64,000 nucleotides of DNA from Nemania diffusa (GCA_038501195.1 JBBPUQ010000003.1:1380501-1444500), one strand, 5' to 3'; counted from the first letter of the stretch, positions 1 through 13,180 are shown. Numbers and translations: made by a program. The notes: a model not told the origin generated them from the sequence alone.

Positions 1-72
1 TTGGCTGACGACAGCAACAGCAACGACAACAACAACAGCAGTGTTATCAACGGCGTTGCCCTTTCGAAATGA
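1..72 (+). CDS. possible 3' end of a gene entering from the left
   Basis: The first frame is open from base 1 to a TGA at 70-72. It encodes 23 residues that are rich in Asn, Ser and Asp and end in ...GVALSK. The low-complexity Asn/Ser run (CAA/CAG/AAC-like triplets) is typical of a fungal protein tail, but the stretch is too short to assign to a family. It could equally be non-coding simple sequence. Confidence 0.25.
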   Translation: MADDSNSNDNNNSSVINGVALSK

Positions 73-3000
73 CGGATAGACGCTGGAAAAGGAAAGGGGA
101 AAAAAGAAAGATAAGCGTCTGACTAGGGGGCCAGGGGGGTGCGGCCTGTGGTTCCAGGGTCTAAATCTACGGATGCAATCCTACTGCTCCAAGTACAGAG
201 GATTGGATCGACTCGGATGGGATGGATGGAGAGCGAGCGGAATCTGTTGGAATCGATCCCAGAACTTGTCCCTTGTCAGTTGGATTTGTATGTAAGTAGG
301 TAGTGCACTCGGTAGGTTCGGTGATGTGTGGTTTTTCACCCGTTGCGCCTAAGCAAGAGCCCTCTCACGCGCCTTCTTCGTTGCTGCAAATAGCACTATG
401 GTACGGTAGATAGAGGAAGCCGCTTGTATAAAATACTAGCAATAGCAACTTGCCCGTGGGTAATACAGAGAGAAAATATGGGTCTGTAAGGTAGATGTAC
501 TACTATGTATAGTATATGAATGTACTACCTAGGTGTGGTAGAGAGGGAGCGCATTAGTACATACCGTACCTCAAAATTTTGATTTCTACTGTAAAGACGC
601 CTGCTGTGCTGCACCAACCAGCCCTGGCGACAGGGGACAGTGGGAGCCGGGAGAGCTAGCTTGGCCTAAAAGAGCCTTGATTGGGGCAGTTGGACATTAG
701 CTTCAGCAGGGACTGGACGGTGGCTTCTTGGCAAGCAGGGATCGCGCAGACGCGGACCTTTCGGACTTCTGATTATTATCGAGTATTGAAGCTCGCTTCT
801 GATACGCATCTGTACGCATATACGTAGGAATTTGCACCTTTTCCGTTTTAATCATGGACTTTGTAGTTTAAAGTGTCCAAAATAGATGCAGTATGGGAGA
901 GCATGTACACTCCAATATGTATACAACATACATACATATATAGTTAAATAATGCAAATTAACAAAACAGCACTGATGATGTGAATTACTCATGCTATCTA
1001 TATATTTAGTGTGCGTTATGTACGTAAGCTTTAGACTTGATAGAATTTTGATAGGTAGTGCTTATAGTATACAGAGCTAGGAATTCTTTAACTGCCAGTT
1101 TTTTTCCCACTCCGCTATATATCCTCGTGACCAACTCGCGAGCTTATATTACACTCCTCTGTGTAGAGTTGCAACCAGAGAGATGACAGTACTTTGTATG
1201 TACTAGATTGCATATGAGAGTACCTATACAATCATGTAGTGACTACCTAGTCCTAAGCAGCTCGCGCATTCATGTACGTATATAGCCCCAGCTGATAGGT
1301 AATTCGATTTATTAGGTGGATATGCCTACGTGCTACTATGCGCTTTTATACCCAATATATATACATAGAGAACTTGCGTAGCATCAGTGACATCTATAAA
1401 CTACCTCCTATACCTAGATTCAGCATGCCGTAAGGTTCTGTACCAGAATTTGTATTATGCTGGCTTTCAACTCTGAATGGCTAATCGATTTTGAGCCAGG
1501 TATCTCGGTATGATTTGAGTAATGTCAGATGGTCACATTATGTAGACAGATCTGACATAAATTTGCCATATATACATATGCTGCGAAGAGGTCAGGCGAT
1601 TCAAGTCCCGGCAATAAATCTTCAAGGTTTTTTGTTCGTTATGTTCAGATGGATGAGTTTGTACTACCAACCAATACAAAGTACCTACATGGTACCTACT
1701 TGATACGCGGGGACGCGGATATGTGTAAGTTTCCGCGTATCTCAATAAAAACGCTGGATAATGACAAATTTCACCAAGATTGCTCCACCAATAGTCTTGA
1801 TAGTGTTATCATTAATGATCTACGTAGTGCAAGTTACCGATCTTGCTGGTATCGATAAGGTGAGGTGCACTCATCGCCAACGGGTGCCTGACTGATGCGC
1901 ACGGCATCGCGTTATTGCAACAGTCCGATTCTAAGTTTTACCACTTTTTAGGCGCGACCAGTCAAGCTTAGCGCAGGCATCTCTTTTGCTCAGTCTTGGC
2001 TCAGCCCATTCATTATCATGGGTGAAGCTCCCATTACGATTCAGGCTGGTAAAATCTATCTGCCTGATTCTTAGGAGGCCTCAGGATGTTTATGGTTTCT
2101 GAAATAAGATTAAGCTCTGCGAGAAGCATCTTGGCAAATGTGCATCCACATAATCTGCAACCACACGTACACTTAGGTAAGCTAACAAGATTTCGCTTCT
2201 CGCTGCAGTATGTTCCTCTCTCCATATCAGATATTTCCTCTCCTCATCGCTTAATTATAGTAATCATTACTGGAGTTAATCTGTGCCGCAAGTATAAGTT
2301 CATGATATCAGCGGCTGGGGCTCGCTCTCGCTCTGGCTGCCTAAACTTCCTGATATCAAGTTCTATTATCGGAAATTACAGTACTTTTCTCGCCTATCGA
2401 CTACCCGCAATTTATATGGGACCACTAATCAATACTTACCGGATACCGGCAATATAGCAAGCACTACTATGTATGTGGCGTTGATCACTAGAGTCTTGTG
2501 GCTCAGCTGGCAGGTCACACAGACCGACCGTTATCAAATTTTGCAGTCGAGAGTCGATATCTAAAGTCATCGTCACCATCAATTATGCGTCTCAAAAATA
2601 TCCTGAAAACCAGCTCAATATCATCACTAAATACCAGCAACCAGCATTATCTGCCTAGCTATTCGGCTATACTATCAAACGCTTCATTCAGCGAATAACC
2701 ACCGCTTGATCTTCCGGGTAGAGCATTTGCCGTCAAGAGTCTGCGCGCCTAGCTGTCTCCAAAGGATGTCGCGACCGGTGCCTAGAACATGTATAGGCAA
2801 ACTACTAATTACATCAGGATCAGTTAGCCAACGCATGAAACGATGCCGATATAAGCCAAGCATATGGACTTCCATCACAGCGAGTTTAGAAGGTCTTGCG
2901 ATACATGTAGACAAAGTGAGGGAGAGACATGTCTCTGCAACTAGTATTTCCTGATATCGTTAATAAGTCAGTCTTCTACCATGCTCGATTAGGTTTACTC

Positions 3001-3435
3001 CATTGCCTAATCTTGAGCCGGATGCCCTTTTCATTTATGATGAGTGTGCAAGAGACAAGAGTAACTACAGCGATCTTTGAGTACGGACCCTAGTTGGCCT
3101 TACGGCGTCGAGACCTTCGTAATTAATCGCTTGTTACATCATCGCATTTACTACCTCATTCGCGCACGAAAATCGCATAGAGGCTACCTGACTACCTCCC
3201 TAATCTTACCAATTTATCGTCTACGAGAAGAAATCAACATTGTTCGTCAACACATATATCGGTTTCCATGGCTTGGTATCTATGTTTTAAGTCCCAAATA
3301 TGTATGTATTGATGTCTTCTTCGACTGTAATTAAACTTGGAAATAGCAAAGCAGGCAACGCCTAATGCCCCATCATGGATACTTAGCAGATGCAACATTC
3401 TAATCATATCAAGTGATCCTGTCCAAAAGGTTCGT
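73..3435. other. AT-rich intergenic region, no gene recognised
   Basis: Only short, overlapping open frames on both strands occur here. None has a recognisable domain or a convincing splice-linked extension. The DNA is AT-rich with many TATA/TACGTA-like stretches and TAGGTA-type motifs, especially around 290-560 and 900-1400. The right end should hold the 3' UTR of the carboxypeptidase gene. Confidence 0.6.
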
Positions 3436-5134
3436 CTATGACAGCCACCACTCTCCACCAAGCCATCGGTTGAAGAAGTCAAGAGACCCTTCGGGCTGGT
3501 TAAATGGAACCATATGACCAGCTTGATAAATGCGCATGAAGGTAAAGTTGCCGCTGCTCTTGATCTGGCCATACGCGTTGTCCGAAAGAGACAGGTCCTC
3601 TAACTGGACACCATTGTAATCTTTCTTGCCAGACCATTCGAGCGCTTCCGTCCATTCTTTATTGCCAAGCCAGTTGCAGATGTAATCGGCGTCACCAGCG
3701 TAGATGAGAACTGGGAGCTGCTTTAGGAGGTCTGGGACTAGGCGGAAGAACGGCTTTCCCCAATCGCCCTGGAACACAAAGTTTCGGTTGATATCTGTGT
3801 TGCAACTTTGGTAGTCGTCTACTTCTACGCCGAGTCCCTTCATAACCTTGTCCTGGTTTAGGTACTGAGAAATCCATGCGGTTTCAGTGTAGCACAGGTT
3901 CTCCCTGTCCTTGCACTCTTCACGAATGTCATACACATTCAGCCCTGTTCGCTGGTATGGGCCGATCATGGCATTATTACAGTAGATAGTTGCGGGTACG
4001 CAGTTCCATGCGCTTTCCGAGTTGTAGCAAGCCCGTAGAAGAGACTCGCAGCGTGGAAGAGCGTTGTCCATAGACTGGCACTCGCTGGGGTCCAAAACTG
4101 CGTCGTAACCACCTTTACCGCAAGCCATTGGACCGTATTGTGAATATTGAACAAGGGGGTCGGTAAGGCCGTTACCAATGCCAATGCTCTGGAGGTTGAT
4201 GTTCCGATTCTTGTGTGACAAGATCTCAGAAGCGAAAACCGGTATATAATGGCCAGCGTATGATTCTCCGAAGATGTGGAATGGTTGTGTAGAATACTCG
4301 GGGAATTGTTCGAAGAAAAGAGTTAGGAGGGCGTAGATGTCCTTACTAGCTGCTACAGTATTCGAAACAGAGTCGCTGCTGTAAGAGTAACCAACGTTGA
4401 CGGGCTGGTCGAGGAAGATGACCGAGGCATTGTTGTTCCACGAGTAGTCGTTGAATTTCGGCGAGCCATTCGAATCGACACTAGATGGGCCAAGTTCCAT
4501 GAAGAGACCCATCATGGACGAACAGCCAGGGCCACCATTCAGCCATAGAACTACAGGATCGGTCTTCGGGTCGTTGCGAGATTCGAAGAACCCTTCGTAG
4601 CTGTTAGCGCACATTACAGCAATGTACTGGGCAATTTATCGACTTACAGTAAAAGAGATGCTTATCGTTCTCATTGTCATCAAGGTAACCGCTATATTGC
4701 TTTACCTTATCGATGCCGAGAGCCGAAGGGTCAACAGCCTTAGCACGAAGGTCGTAGGCCTCAAGCGGACCATCTACCTTGCGGTGCTTGACACCTTCGG
4801 TCTCAACCCACATGCTTTGTACGTCGGCACCTCTCACGATGTGGTCCCATTCACTGTCAGGCTTGCGGGTATGTGCCTTAGGGCGGGAGAAGAGGTTGCC
4901 TGCTTTCTGTACGAAGCCAGGAACCAATAGATTCATCTCATCCCACAGGCCCTTAGCCTCAGCAGGCATCTCGCCTAGAACATTTGTAATGTGTTCGATG
5001 GGATTCCGGAGAGCATCACTGGCATGCTCTAGGGGTTTCTGGGCCGCATTGCCGAAGTCGGCGAGGACCTTCTGCTCTTGTGCAAAGGCAGCCGTAGTAG
5101 CGCCCAGCAGTAGCGTCTGTGTAGCTACTCTCAT
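3436..5134 (-). CDS. cpyA: carboxypeptidase Y, vacuolar serine carboxypeptidase precursor
   Basis: Two exons, 4648-5134 and 3436-4592, flank a 55-bp intron (donor GTAAGT, branch GCTAAC, acceptor ACGAAG) and give 547 residues, the usual size for fungal CPY precursors. A signal peptide occupies about residues 1-18 and is followed by a propeptide of about 110 residues. The mature S10 peptidase starts near YSGYLDD. The catalytic triad is visible: Ser273 in GESYAG, Asp463 in YAGDADY and His522 in QAGHMVP. The oxyanion region [10 protein letters not shown] and the substrate-binding segment ICNWLGN are also present. The family removes C-terminal residues in the vacuole and takes part in protein turnover. 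The ATG at 5132-5134 is the only in-frame start before the signal peptide. Confidence 0.96.
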
Positions 5135-6315
5135 GATGAGTAACTAGATGAGGTAGTCGGCACCTCTGCCTGCCTCTAATAGATGCTACCGGAATAGAAG
5201 AGCCCGAGAAAGGAGATGATGCGTGGTATGGGGCGGTGATAATCGATGGGGATGAAGAAGTTGATGAAGACGAGGAAGAAGACGCAGGAGAGTGAGTGCT
5301 GACAACGGAGATGATGTAGGTAAGTAGGTAACCTAGGTATGTAAGCAGTGTAGATAGGCTGGTTGCTACAGCACTAAGCTATCTGATGGATGAAACCCCC
5401 GATGTCCGGGGTGCGTAGCTGTGAGAACCCGACTGGCGGCCAAGCACGACTATGCTACATCCAGCCAATCTTAGTCCATCTTGGTACCTAGCGCGGCGGG
5501 CTAAGAGAGGCTGGGACTGAGTCACGTCATTGCCTAGCAGACAGCAGCAACTTTCACACCTGTTTTCAGTGAGGCAAGCAGGCAGATATGCTAGCAAGGA
5601 ACCTTCCCAATTCGGAACCCCATACGACTGCGTGGCACAGGTAAGGCACGGGACACGCAAGACACGATGCAGGGGCTGTTGAGCAGGTAGAGTGGATCGC
5701 GTGCCTGATAAAGGAGGGGCCAATGGTGCGATAAGCGTCATAACTTGCCCTGCGATTGCAGTATTGGGTGGTGGCAACTGTGCCAATGAGAGTCAGCTGG
5801 AGCAGTTCTACCGGCAGCACTACTTACACGTGTAGAAATTCCGACATTGGGTCCGATAAGGTACCAGATAGTGTAAGTGCTAGGCACCTAATCTAACTGC
5901 CCAGTAGCAGTTATCTACCTGGTATACCAAATGCTCATGGTCTTCACAACTTTCGCAATAGAAATCGCAGTTCTATTCATAGTCCCAAGCATCTAAGTAT
6001 GATTCAGAATGATCTGAGAACAGTTCTCCTTTCGGGAGTCTGGAAAGAGTAACAGGTAAGCGACTCGTCTAGGGAAGTAGTAACGCAGAAACTGTTAGTC
6101 ATACCTGCCTTTGGTGAGCCAATGCGTAAGAGGGGCCTGCCATTCAGTAGAGAAAATGTTTAGCAACCAGACAAGCATAGAAATGGACTTCTCCTCATTC
6201 AAACCCATCCCACGACACACGTACAAGCAGGCAAACTACATCGTCACGCACTTCTCTGTCATATCTACAGCCTGTTTAAACTCTCTGCTCCGTCACTGCA
6301 AATCGCGATTCCACA
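5135..6315. other. intergenic region between divergent cpyA and SBDS genes
   Basis: This is the shared 5' region of two divergently transcribed genes. The segment 5310-5345 carries repeated TAGGTA-like motifs. Open frames on the minus strand at 5379-5820 overlap one another and show no domain. The last 200 bp before 6316 should contain the leader of the SBDS transcript. Confidence 0.55.
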
Positions 6316-7301
6316 ATGTAAGTATGCCACCGAGCACTATAATCTACGCCTACTAACTCGCCACGCCCTTTAAAAGGTCGCGCCAGATTAACCTGCCGTC
6401 CAACCAAATAAAGCTGACAAACGTGTCGCTTGTGCGTCTAAAGAAGGGAAAGAAGCGCTTCGAGATCGCTTGTTACAAGAACAAAGTGCTTGAGTGGCGG
6501 TCAGGCATCGAAAATGACCTCGACGAAGTCCTCCAAATACCCAATGTTTTCCTCAACGTTTCAAAAGGCCAAACCGCCCCGGCCGCAGACCTCGCGAAGG
6601 CTTTCGGCAAGGACAAGCCCGTTAACGATATCATCCTCGAGATCCTAAACAAGGGCGAGCTACAAGTAGGCGAGAAGGAGCGGGCCGCGCAGATGGATCG
6701 CGTACACAACGAGGTGATCAGTATTGTCGCAAGTAAACTAGTCGACCCCCGCACGAAGCGCGTTTATACAACGGGAATGATTGAGAAGGCCCTCGACATG
6801 TTAAGCTCGCAAGCACACCAGGGAGATAAGAGCGCCGCAGGAAGTGGCACGGGAACACCCGCGACAGGTGAAGAGACAGAGGCAAAACCCAAGGCGAAAG
6901 AACATAACTGGACTGGCGTTGTCACGACAAAGAGCGCCAAGAGTCAGGCCCTGGAAGCCATGAAGGCGTTAATTAGCCACCAACCAATTCCTGTTGCGAG
7001 GGCGCGGATGAAGCTCCGTATTACCTGCCCGACAAACGTGCTTAAGCAGGCTGTCAAAGCGCCAGCTGCAGCAAAGAGCGGGGATGGCGACGAGGAGCAG
7101 AAGGCTCCGGGTACAGTCAAGGACAAGATACTAAGCTACGTAGAGCAGGTGGAACAGCAGGATGTCGCGGGGTCAGAGTGGGAGGTTGTTGGCTTTGTTG
7201 AACCAGGTGCTTTCAAGGGACTTTCTGACTTTATTGGGAACGAGACCAAGGGCCAGGGCCGAGTCGAGGTGCTGGATATGGCTGTCACGCATGAAGACTA
7301 G
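6316..7301 (+). CDS. sdo1: SBDS/Sdo1 ribosome maturation protein, start codon split by an intron
   Basis: Exon 1 contributes only the bases AT (6316-6317). A 59-bp intron (6318-6376, GTAAGT donor, TACTAAC branch, AAAAG acceptor) follows, and exon 2 begins with G, restoring ATG and then SRQINLPSNQIKLTNV, the conserved N-terminus of the family. The product is about 308 residues. The N-terminal FYSH domain carries the VRLKKGKKRFEIACYKN motif, followed by the central helical domain and a C-terminal ferredoxin-like domain. A Gly/Thr/Ala/Lys-rich insert at about residues 150-177 explains the length over yeast Sdo1 (about 250). The family acts with the GTPase Efl1 to release eIF6/Tif6 from pre-60S subunits in the cytoplasm. 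No in-frame ATG lies upstream in exon 2, so the split start is the natural model. Confidence 0.94.
6318..6376 (+). other. intron interrupting the SBDS start codon
   Basis: A 59-bp intron with donor GTAAGT, branch TACTAAC and acceptor AAAAG lies between AT and G of the initiator codon. The exact fit of the restored N-terminus to the family supports it. Confidence 0.88.
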
Positions 7302-8688
7302 AGTGGTCCCTGCGATCTCGGATAGAACTTCAACTTTACTCACGACTTGAACGATTCTGATGATGTAGCCGTGCTGCTTTATGCATAGGCGAAGGTAAAG
7401 CCTACTGCGTACATAGATGGTATAGAGAAAAGCAAAAGAAATAATTATTGACATTTAAAGATTGGCCGTGACTAAGTGTCCTATGTTCGGATTCAGTTAC
7501 AAGTTCATGCTTTAACTACAAAACATCATGAAGAGGATAATGGATATAGATAAGGATTCTCTCAGTTTTATCTAGAGATCCAAACCCAGAATCATGTCCC
7601 TTTTTAATTAACGAATTTCGAGAGAATAGACAAATAGTATTTAGTTCATTCGATACCTACCTCTCTCTTCCTTTACTTGCACTGTATGATCCGGTACCTG
7701 GTCCAAGCGTTCAACAATCCTTGGCACAAGCAAAAATCTTTCTACGCTACTACACCTTGAATTTTCTTCTTTCTTGTTAAACACAGTACCTTTCAATCAC
7801 CACAACATCGGTTCCCCTACACCTTAACCGACACCAGTATGTGGTATCCCGTCACTTCCGGCATGGAATAGCAAGCCCATGGTATCCCTGGTGTCTCAAA
7901 GAATATGCTTTCCAGGCTTGTTCGCAGCTGAATATGCAGTCATGGCAAACAAAGCTCGGTCTTGTGCAGCATCTGCACCCCACGACGATGCACCTCACCA
8001 CAATATTCAGGGGCTGCCAGTACGGTGAGTGCAGCGTTGTATCGAAACCAGCAGGCTTCGGCCCGTGATCCAATGCCAAGGTCATCTAGTTTCTCACACG
8101 AGCAATATCAAGTTCTATTCCCGGGCTTTCGAACCCTGGTTTCTAAAGGACTACCTACCCTAGAGAGAGAGAGACCGGTAGTGCCGGGTAACTCTTGTTT
8201 TCTACTCTCTCTAAAGCAAATCTCCTTGTTAAGGTCTGGCCAATGATGAGTTTCTTATACATAAGACGAGGAATAATCTCCGAAGAGTAATTCATACACT
8301 GAAAATTCTGAGGCCTTTTCTATCAAAGATCTACGAAATCTTGTATCTCGGATTTCGAGTCCCTCTAGCTAGATTCGCAGCTTTACTCGCTCAGACTCAT
8401 ATCGCAGGTCGAGTACTCATTTGCACATGAATATGTATACAGCCAATCCCCTTTCTCGAGATCAGCCCATAGCAATAGGTACAATCGCAGAATTCCACCC
8501 CCAAGAAGAACAAACAGCCTCCCAAAGCCTTGGTGTCCATAGCTGTATGATGGATGACATCTATTATCCCATTGCCCCAAACGCCCGTAGAAAATAAGCC
8601 TCCTAGGCATGATGCTCCGTTGCCGTTAACCCATGCAATACCCAATTAAGTCCTTATCATCACATCGTACAAGTCTATCCACCGCAGA
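7302..8688. other. convergent intergenic region, no gene recognised
   Basis: This lies between the 3' ends of the SBDS gene and the Ser-rich gene on the opposite strand, so both 3' UTRs fall here. Several overlapping 60-95-codon frames occur (for example 7841-8246 and 8383-8645), but none has a domain or a conserved look. Seen by eye, it holds nothing further. Confidence 0.5.
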
Positions 8689-9252
8689 TCAGGCAGTGCT
8701 CTCCTCTCTCATCGACAGGCGGGCGAACGGGCCGCTGAGCGCGTCCTTGGGCGGCAGCACGTGCTGCCCGTAGCCGCCATAGCCACAGTCGGGCGCGTAA
8801 TCGTCCACGGTGGCGTTCCGCGACGCGCAGGGGCTCAGGCTTAGACTCATCCGCCGCCGCCGCTGCGAGTCGTCGTCGTCGAAGGTCCACTCGAAGGCGC
8901 TCAGAAGCTTCTGGTGCTCGAGGTTCTGCGGCGTGAAGGGCTTGTGCAGGCGCGCGAAGGCCGGGTCGTCGCGCGAGATGATGGATTTCCTCTTCGACGA
9001 CCGCCGCGAGCTTCGGAACCACGAGAATGGCGAGGTGGAGGTGGTGGAGGAGGAGGAGGAGGAGGATGGCTTGGTGCGTCGGTTGTTGGTGCTGTTTCCG
9101 TTGCTCCCGCTGCTTAGCTTGCTGGTTGGGGTTGATGTTCTCGTTGTTGAGGAGGAGGAGGACGACGACGACGACGAGGTCGTCGTGTCGCTGTTCCCTG
9201 AACTTGCTGTTGACTGCCTCCGGCTGCTGAACTTCCACTTGCCCAGACTCAT
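8689..9252 (-). CDS. Ser-rich hypothetical protein
   Basis: A single exon of 187 residues starts at ATG 9250-9252. The N-terminal half (residues about 13-75) is a poly-Ser/Thr low-complexity region written in GAC/GAG/GGA-type triplet repeats. A basic stretch (RSSRRSSKRKS) follows, then an ordered segment around DPAFARLHKPFTPQNLEHQK and LLSAFEWTFDDD that looks conserved and could be a short linear motif. I recall similar small Ser-rich proteins in other Sordariomycetes, but no function is known to me. The basic and Ser-rich parts suggest a phosphorylated, possibly nuclear protein (inference). High GC in the 3' part supports real coding sequence against the AT-rich flanks. Confidence 0.65.
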   Translation of the reverse strand: MSLGKWKFSSRRQSTASSGNSDTTTSSSSSSSSSSTTRTSTPTSKLSSGSNGNSTNNRRTKPSSSSSSSTTSTSPFSWFRSSRRSSKRKSIISRDDPAFARLHKPFTPQNLEHQKLLSAFEWTFDDDDSQRRRRMSLSLSPCASRNATVDDYAPDCGYGGYGQHVLPPKDALSGPFARLSMREESTA

Positions 9253-12112
9253 GATGACGATTTTGGTGTTTCGGTCTTTAGGGTATTATATGTAGAATTC
9301 TCTCGTTGTAGATATACCGCAATTCCTCGTATTATTCCCAGTTTTTTTATGTGAATAGAAATACCGTCAACCTTAGTTTCTTTTCGTTTAGATAAGCAAA
9401 AAAGGTCCGAAGCCGTAGAATCAAGAGTAGTCAACAGCCACGGGGGCTTTGTAGCTTGCGGTGGACAACAACGGGCAGGCGGGAGGGATTATTAAAGTAG
9501 TCGAGCAAGCTTCGCACTGACAGACACAGCTAGAGCTATATCTCCGGACGGGAGGCGTCACTCATACGCAGCAGTACGCATAGGCAGACAGCAAACGGGG
9601 AAAAGCGATCGGCAAGTCGCCCTGCCACCTCCCGTACAAAGACCGGTACCGGTTCACACCACCATCTGGGCACTCTCCACACCACCACCACGAGCACACG
9701 CACCTGTGTAAGTAAGTACTGTACTGTATGTAAGTACAGAGTTTAGGTCATGGTCATGGCTCGGCGTGCGTCGCGGGGTGGCCGGGTCCAAAGAACTGGA
9801 CCGTTTAGCGGGCCTTTTCTCTCACCCTACCATTGCACGGAGGCAAAAAGGAAGAAAAAAAAAAACATCTCACCCGTTTGCCAATGTTCGCCGAGCCTGC
9901 TATTGTCGATATATCCAAGTTGTGATCATCTACTTTCTGTTACATGCTTCGCTGATCGTAAATACCACGAAACCGCCTCCAAGGATTCTCAGGAGTCACA
10001 CACATGCCACTCGACTTCAGGGAAACAGGCACACCAGGAACTTGCCCATCTCCCTAGTACCTAGCCACATTAGTAAAGAAACGCCGAGACAATGGGTCCC
10101 AAGACCCGGAGAAAACCAAGGCCAAGGCGGGTCGACCCATACATTAGACCGGTAGATGCCGCATCATCCTTCTCCAACGAGCCCCAAGAGCACCAAGAGC
10201 CCAAGGACTCCAACGTTCGGCGAAATATACTAGGGCAATATAATTGCGGGATTCGATGATGCAATGAAATCGTTCACGTTAGGTCTCGCGATAGATAGCC
10301 AAGTATTTCCCAAGCCCGGCATCTATCAGGAGGAGAAAAGGGAGAAAACAAGAGCTTCACATCTTTTCCCATCTGCATATTCTGATACTTACTTACTCAA
10401 ACTGCGATCCAACTTGCCTGGCCATCCCCGTTCGGTTTTCGGCCCGCCCACGATAAATCGGAAACCTTCAAGCCCTTTAACTTTCGCGTTCCTCGCCGCG
10501 CAAAACCTTGTGAGGTGCTATCGTGCCTCGGAACCGTTGCGGATCTTCAGGTCCTGCCCACGAAAAGGGTGAGATTCGCCACCCGAGAATAAGCAGCGCC
10601 ACTATTTTTCGTATCTAAGCAGTTACGCGCTGCGAGTAGTGCAACGGCAGCAAGGATAACTCTCCCTACTATGTATGTAAGTGCACCACGCTATCTCGAT
10701 CGCAGCACAACGCTTTTTCCCACCGTCTCCTTTCCCAGCATCATGGCAAGCGTGCGAATTACAGCCCCGAGTCATAGCTTCTAGAAGACATCTCCTCGGG
10801 AGCGAAACCCGGGTGCGAAGCTCCCCTCGAGACCGGGATGACAGCTGCTGTCAGGCCACTAACATGGGAGCTTTGACACATTTCGAGCCCAACCATCATC
10901 ATACCACCCACCGCCACGCTCGGAAGTTGATTAATAACCATCGTAGGGCTGAGGCCCGGAGATATTTATCCCCTCTCGCCTCAATACGATTCAGCGACGA
11001 GGCGGGGTTCGGCCGGATACCGAGCAGAGATTCTGCTGTAGAGGGCCTACCTATCTATTAGTCTAAACTGAGGACCTGTCTGTCCAGGAACCGGGGCAAT
11101 GCGCCGCTATCTAGGAACAGGTAGTCAGTCGTGCTTAGATGCACGCAGCAGATACGCCTAGGGAGTATCTACATAATTAGCACGTAATACCACCTGTTGG
11201 GCACTTTTACATAAGTACCTAGGTAGGTACCAGAAGTAGGTTAGGTATTTTGTATCCAGCTAGTTGCTGATTTGCCCTAGCTTGCCCTTGCCACCTAGCT
11301 GCAGGGCTTACTGCATACGCGTATCTACTATTTGCTGGTAGCTGTTAATAGGACCAGCCCTGCGCACTAGGTACCTACCAGCCATCGGTATTCACCGGCC
11401 GGCCTGGAGCACCAGAGAAGAATTCTAGAACAAAAGATCCGCAGGTAGAAGAATATCTGGATAGACACTCCTCCAATCACGTATCATAGACCTGAGCCTC
11501 CATGCAAACACTTTCTCGCCTGGGCAAGGGGTTCATACAGGTCCATACCTTTCAAAGCATGCCAAGCCACAATCTACCCTCCAACGTTATGAGCACCCTT
11601 AGCAGAGTTTTCCTATCGAATTCGGCTCTGATTGGCTCCCATTTCATCCTACCTGCGACGAAGATATCCTATCACATTGGTTTATATCATGACAGTTTTA
11701 ATTCACACAACATAGGCACACTACATAAGTAACTAGGCCACTGAGTATATTGCTAACCGATTCAAACGCGGGTTGGGGCTAAGCTACCTACCAACTGTAG
11801 CTAGCATCATCATTTCTTATATCATCCATCCTGTATCTTGGATGTGTAGCTATCATGTTTTTGTTAGGCAACGCAAACTAGAAGAAAACAACGCCGCATA
11901 ATTCGTTGATTTTCATCCCATGTCCGTCCATCTAATAAACCCCCAGAATCAAGATATCTGTACGTCCGCAGAAGCAGTCTCAGATTCTCCACGCGACCCG
12001 TCACTCTTCCGACATCGGGTGTCTCTCCTTTTTTCAAACAATATTCAGATGACCGCATCATCATATGTCTTAATCCTCGCCATTGTTGAGTTTATCTGTT
12101 AGGGCGCTTGAT
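9253..12112. other. intergenic region of about 2.9 kb without a recognised gene
   Basis: The left part is the 5' flank of the Ser-rich gene. Open frames at 9750-10155, 10264-10572 and 10681-11061 are up to 129 codons but are rich in Arg/Ser/His, shadow one another and show no domain. The segment 11205-11400 carries clusters of GTACCTAGGTA-type motifs. Confidence 0.5.
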
Positions 12113-13180
12113 TTACTGGCTACTCTCAACCGGCCGCAATAAGTAGTTCTTCAGCATATTCTCGAGAGACCTTCGCTCTTCGTCGGTTCGTCGGTCAGCC
12201 TTGCGTTTGTTGATATGCTCAACGGTAACCCACTTCAAGCCGCGAATGCTAATCAACTCATCCCAGCCGAGGGACTCTGGTAGGGAAGTGTAGACAGTAC
12301 GCTTGGTACCAAAGAATTTTCGAATATCTTGCTCGCGGTGGGTGAGGAGCCTAGAGGTGGCCCTAGATACCACAACAGTCATTGCCTCGAGTTGTTCCAT
12401 TCCCTGCAGTCCACTAATACCAATGTCCGCTCTCGGGCCGCACCAGTGAAACATGATACTGTTTACTGTAGACTTGAACAGCATGTTGTTCGTCAGATGG
12501 TAATTCATCTCGCAGGCGCAGGGGAAATGGAATTTCTGAGAGTCAAACAGTTAATTTGGTCCTGTCATCCCTACAACAGAAACTGTGAGCACACGTACTC
12601 GTTTGCGGTAGAAGCACGTCAGGAACTCGACACTAATCCGCTTGGATGTGAAAGCGAGCTCCATATCCACCTTGGGGAACTTCATATATGGAGGCGGCTC
12701 ATGCGGCGCACACGAACAGTTGTCTTTCTTGGGATCCGGGATAATACTAGGTGCGTCGCTGCCGTTACCCAAGTGCATATCGTAGATACGGTTACGTATC
12801 TCTGGCGGGAGTTTAATAAATCCTGGAAATCCAATGTCTTGAGTTGGTTTGTCCGCAATCTCGAGCATATTGCCACAGCTCGTGATAATTCCCAAGCAGT
12901 ATTTGCTCTCTTTGGGCTTTTCTGTCATGATATTTGCACTATTATCATAGTCAGTAGAGCACAAAGGTATGGGGAGACCATGCTTGTTGTACCACTTCAC
13001 CATAGTGTTCACAAGCGCGGATCGATTTCTGGGTGAGAGTCGGATCAAGCGACCGAGGGCAGCCTCGTCGATTCTAGATGTCTGGAACTCCTCGAGCGCC
13101 TTGAACATTATGCGCGCATTGTCGGACAACTCATATTTCTCGAAGAGTCGTAGCATTCTCTGCTCGTAGAAGGACGCCAT
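12113..13180 (-). CDS. F-box/2EXR-like fungal protein of unknown function
   Basis: Two exons, 12599-13180 and 12113-12535, are joined across a 63-bp intron (GTACGT donor, CTCTCAG acceptor), giving 334 residues. At residues 119-135 the segment GFPGFIKLPPEIRNRIY matches the short F-box-like LPPEIRNxIY motif common in expanded fungal families. A later core reads ISVEFLTCFYRKRKFHF, then YHLTNN, FHWCGPRAD and VVSRATSRLLTHRE, a pattern seen in uncharacterised ascomycete proteins. I chose the ATG at 13178-13180 because the open frame upstream of it has no other ATG. If the LPPEIR motif is a true F-box, the protein may be an SCF ubiquitin-ligase adaptor, which is inference. Confidence 0.75.

Noticed and set aside
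1595..1609. B-box-like GATTCAAGTCC resembling a tRNA T-loop
   Set aside because: No A box at the right distance and no cloverleaf can be drawn.
9750..11061. Three plus-strand open frames of 100-129 codons
   Set aside because: They overlap, are Arg/His/Ser-rich, have no domain and cannot be joined by convincing introns.
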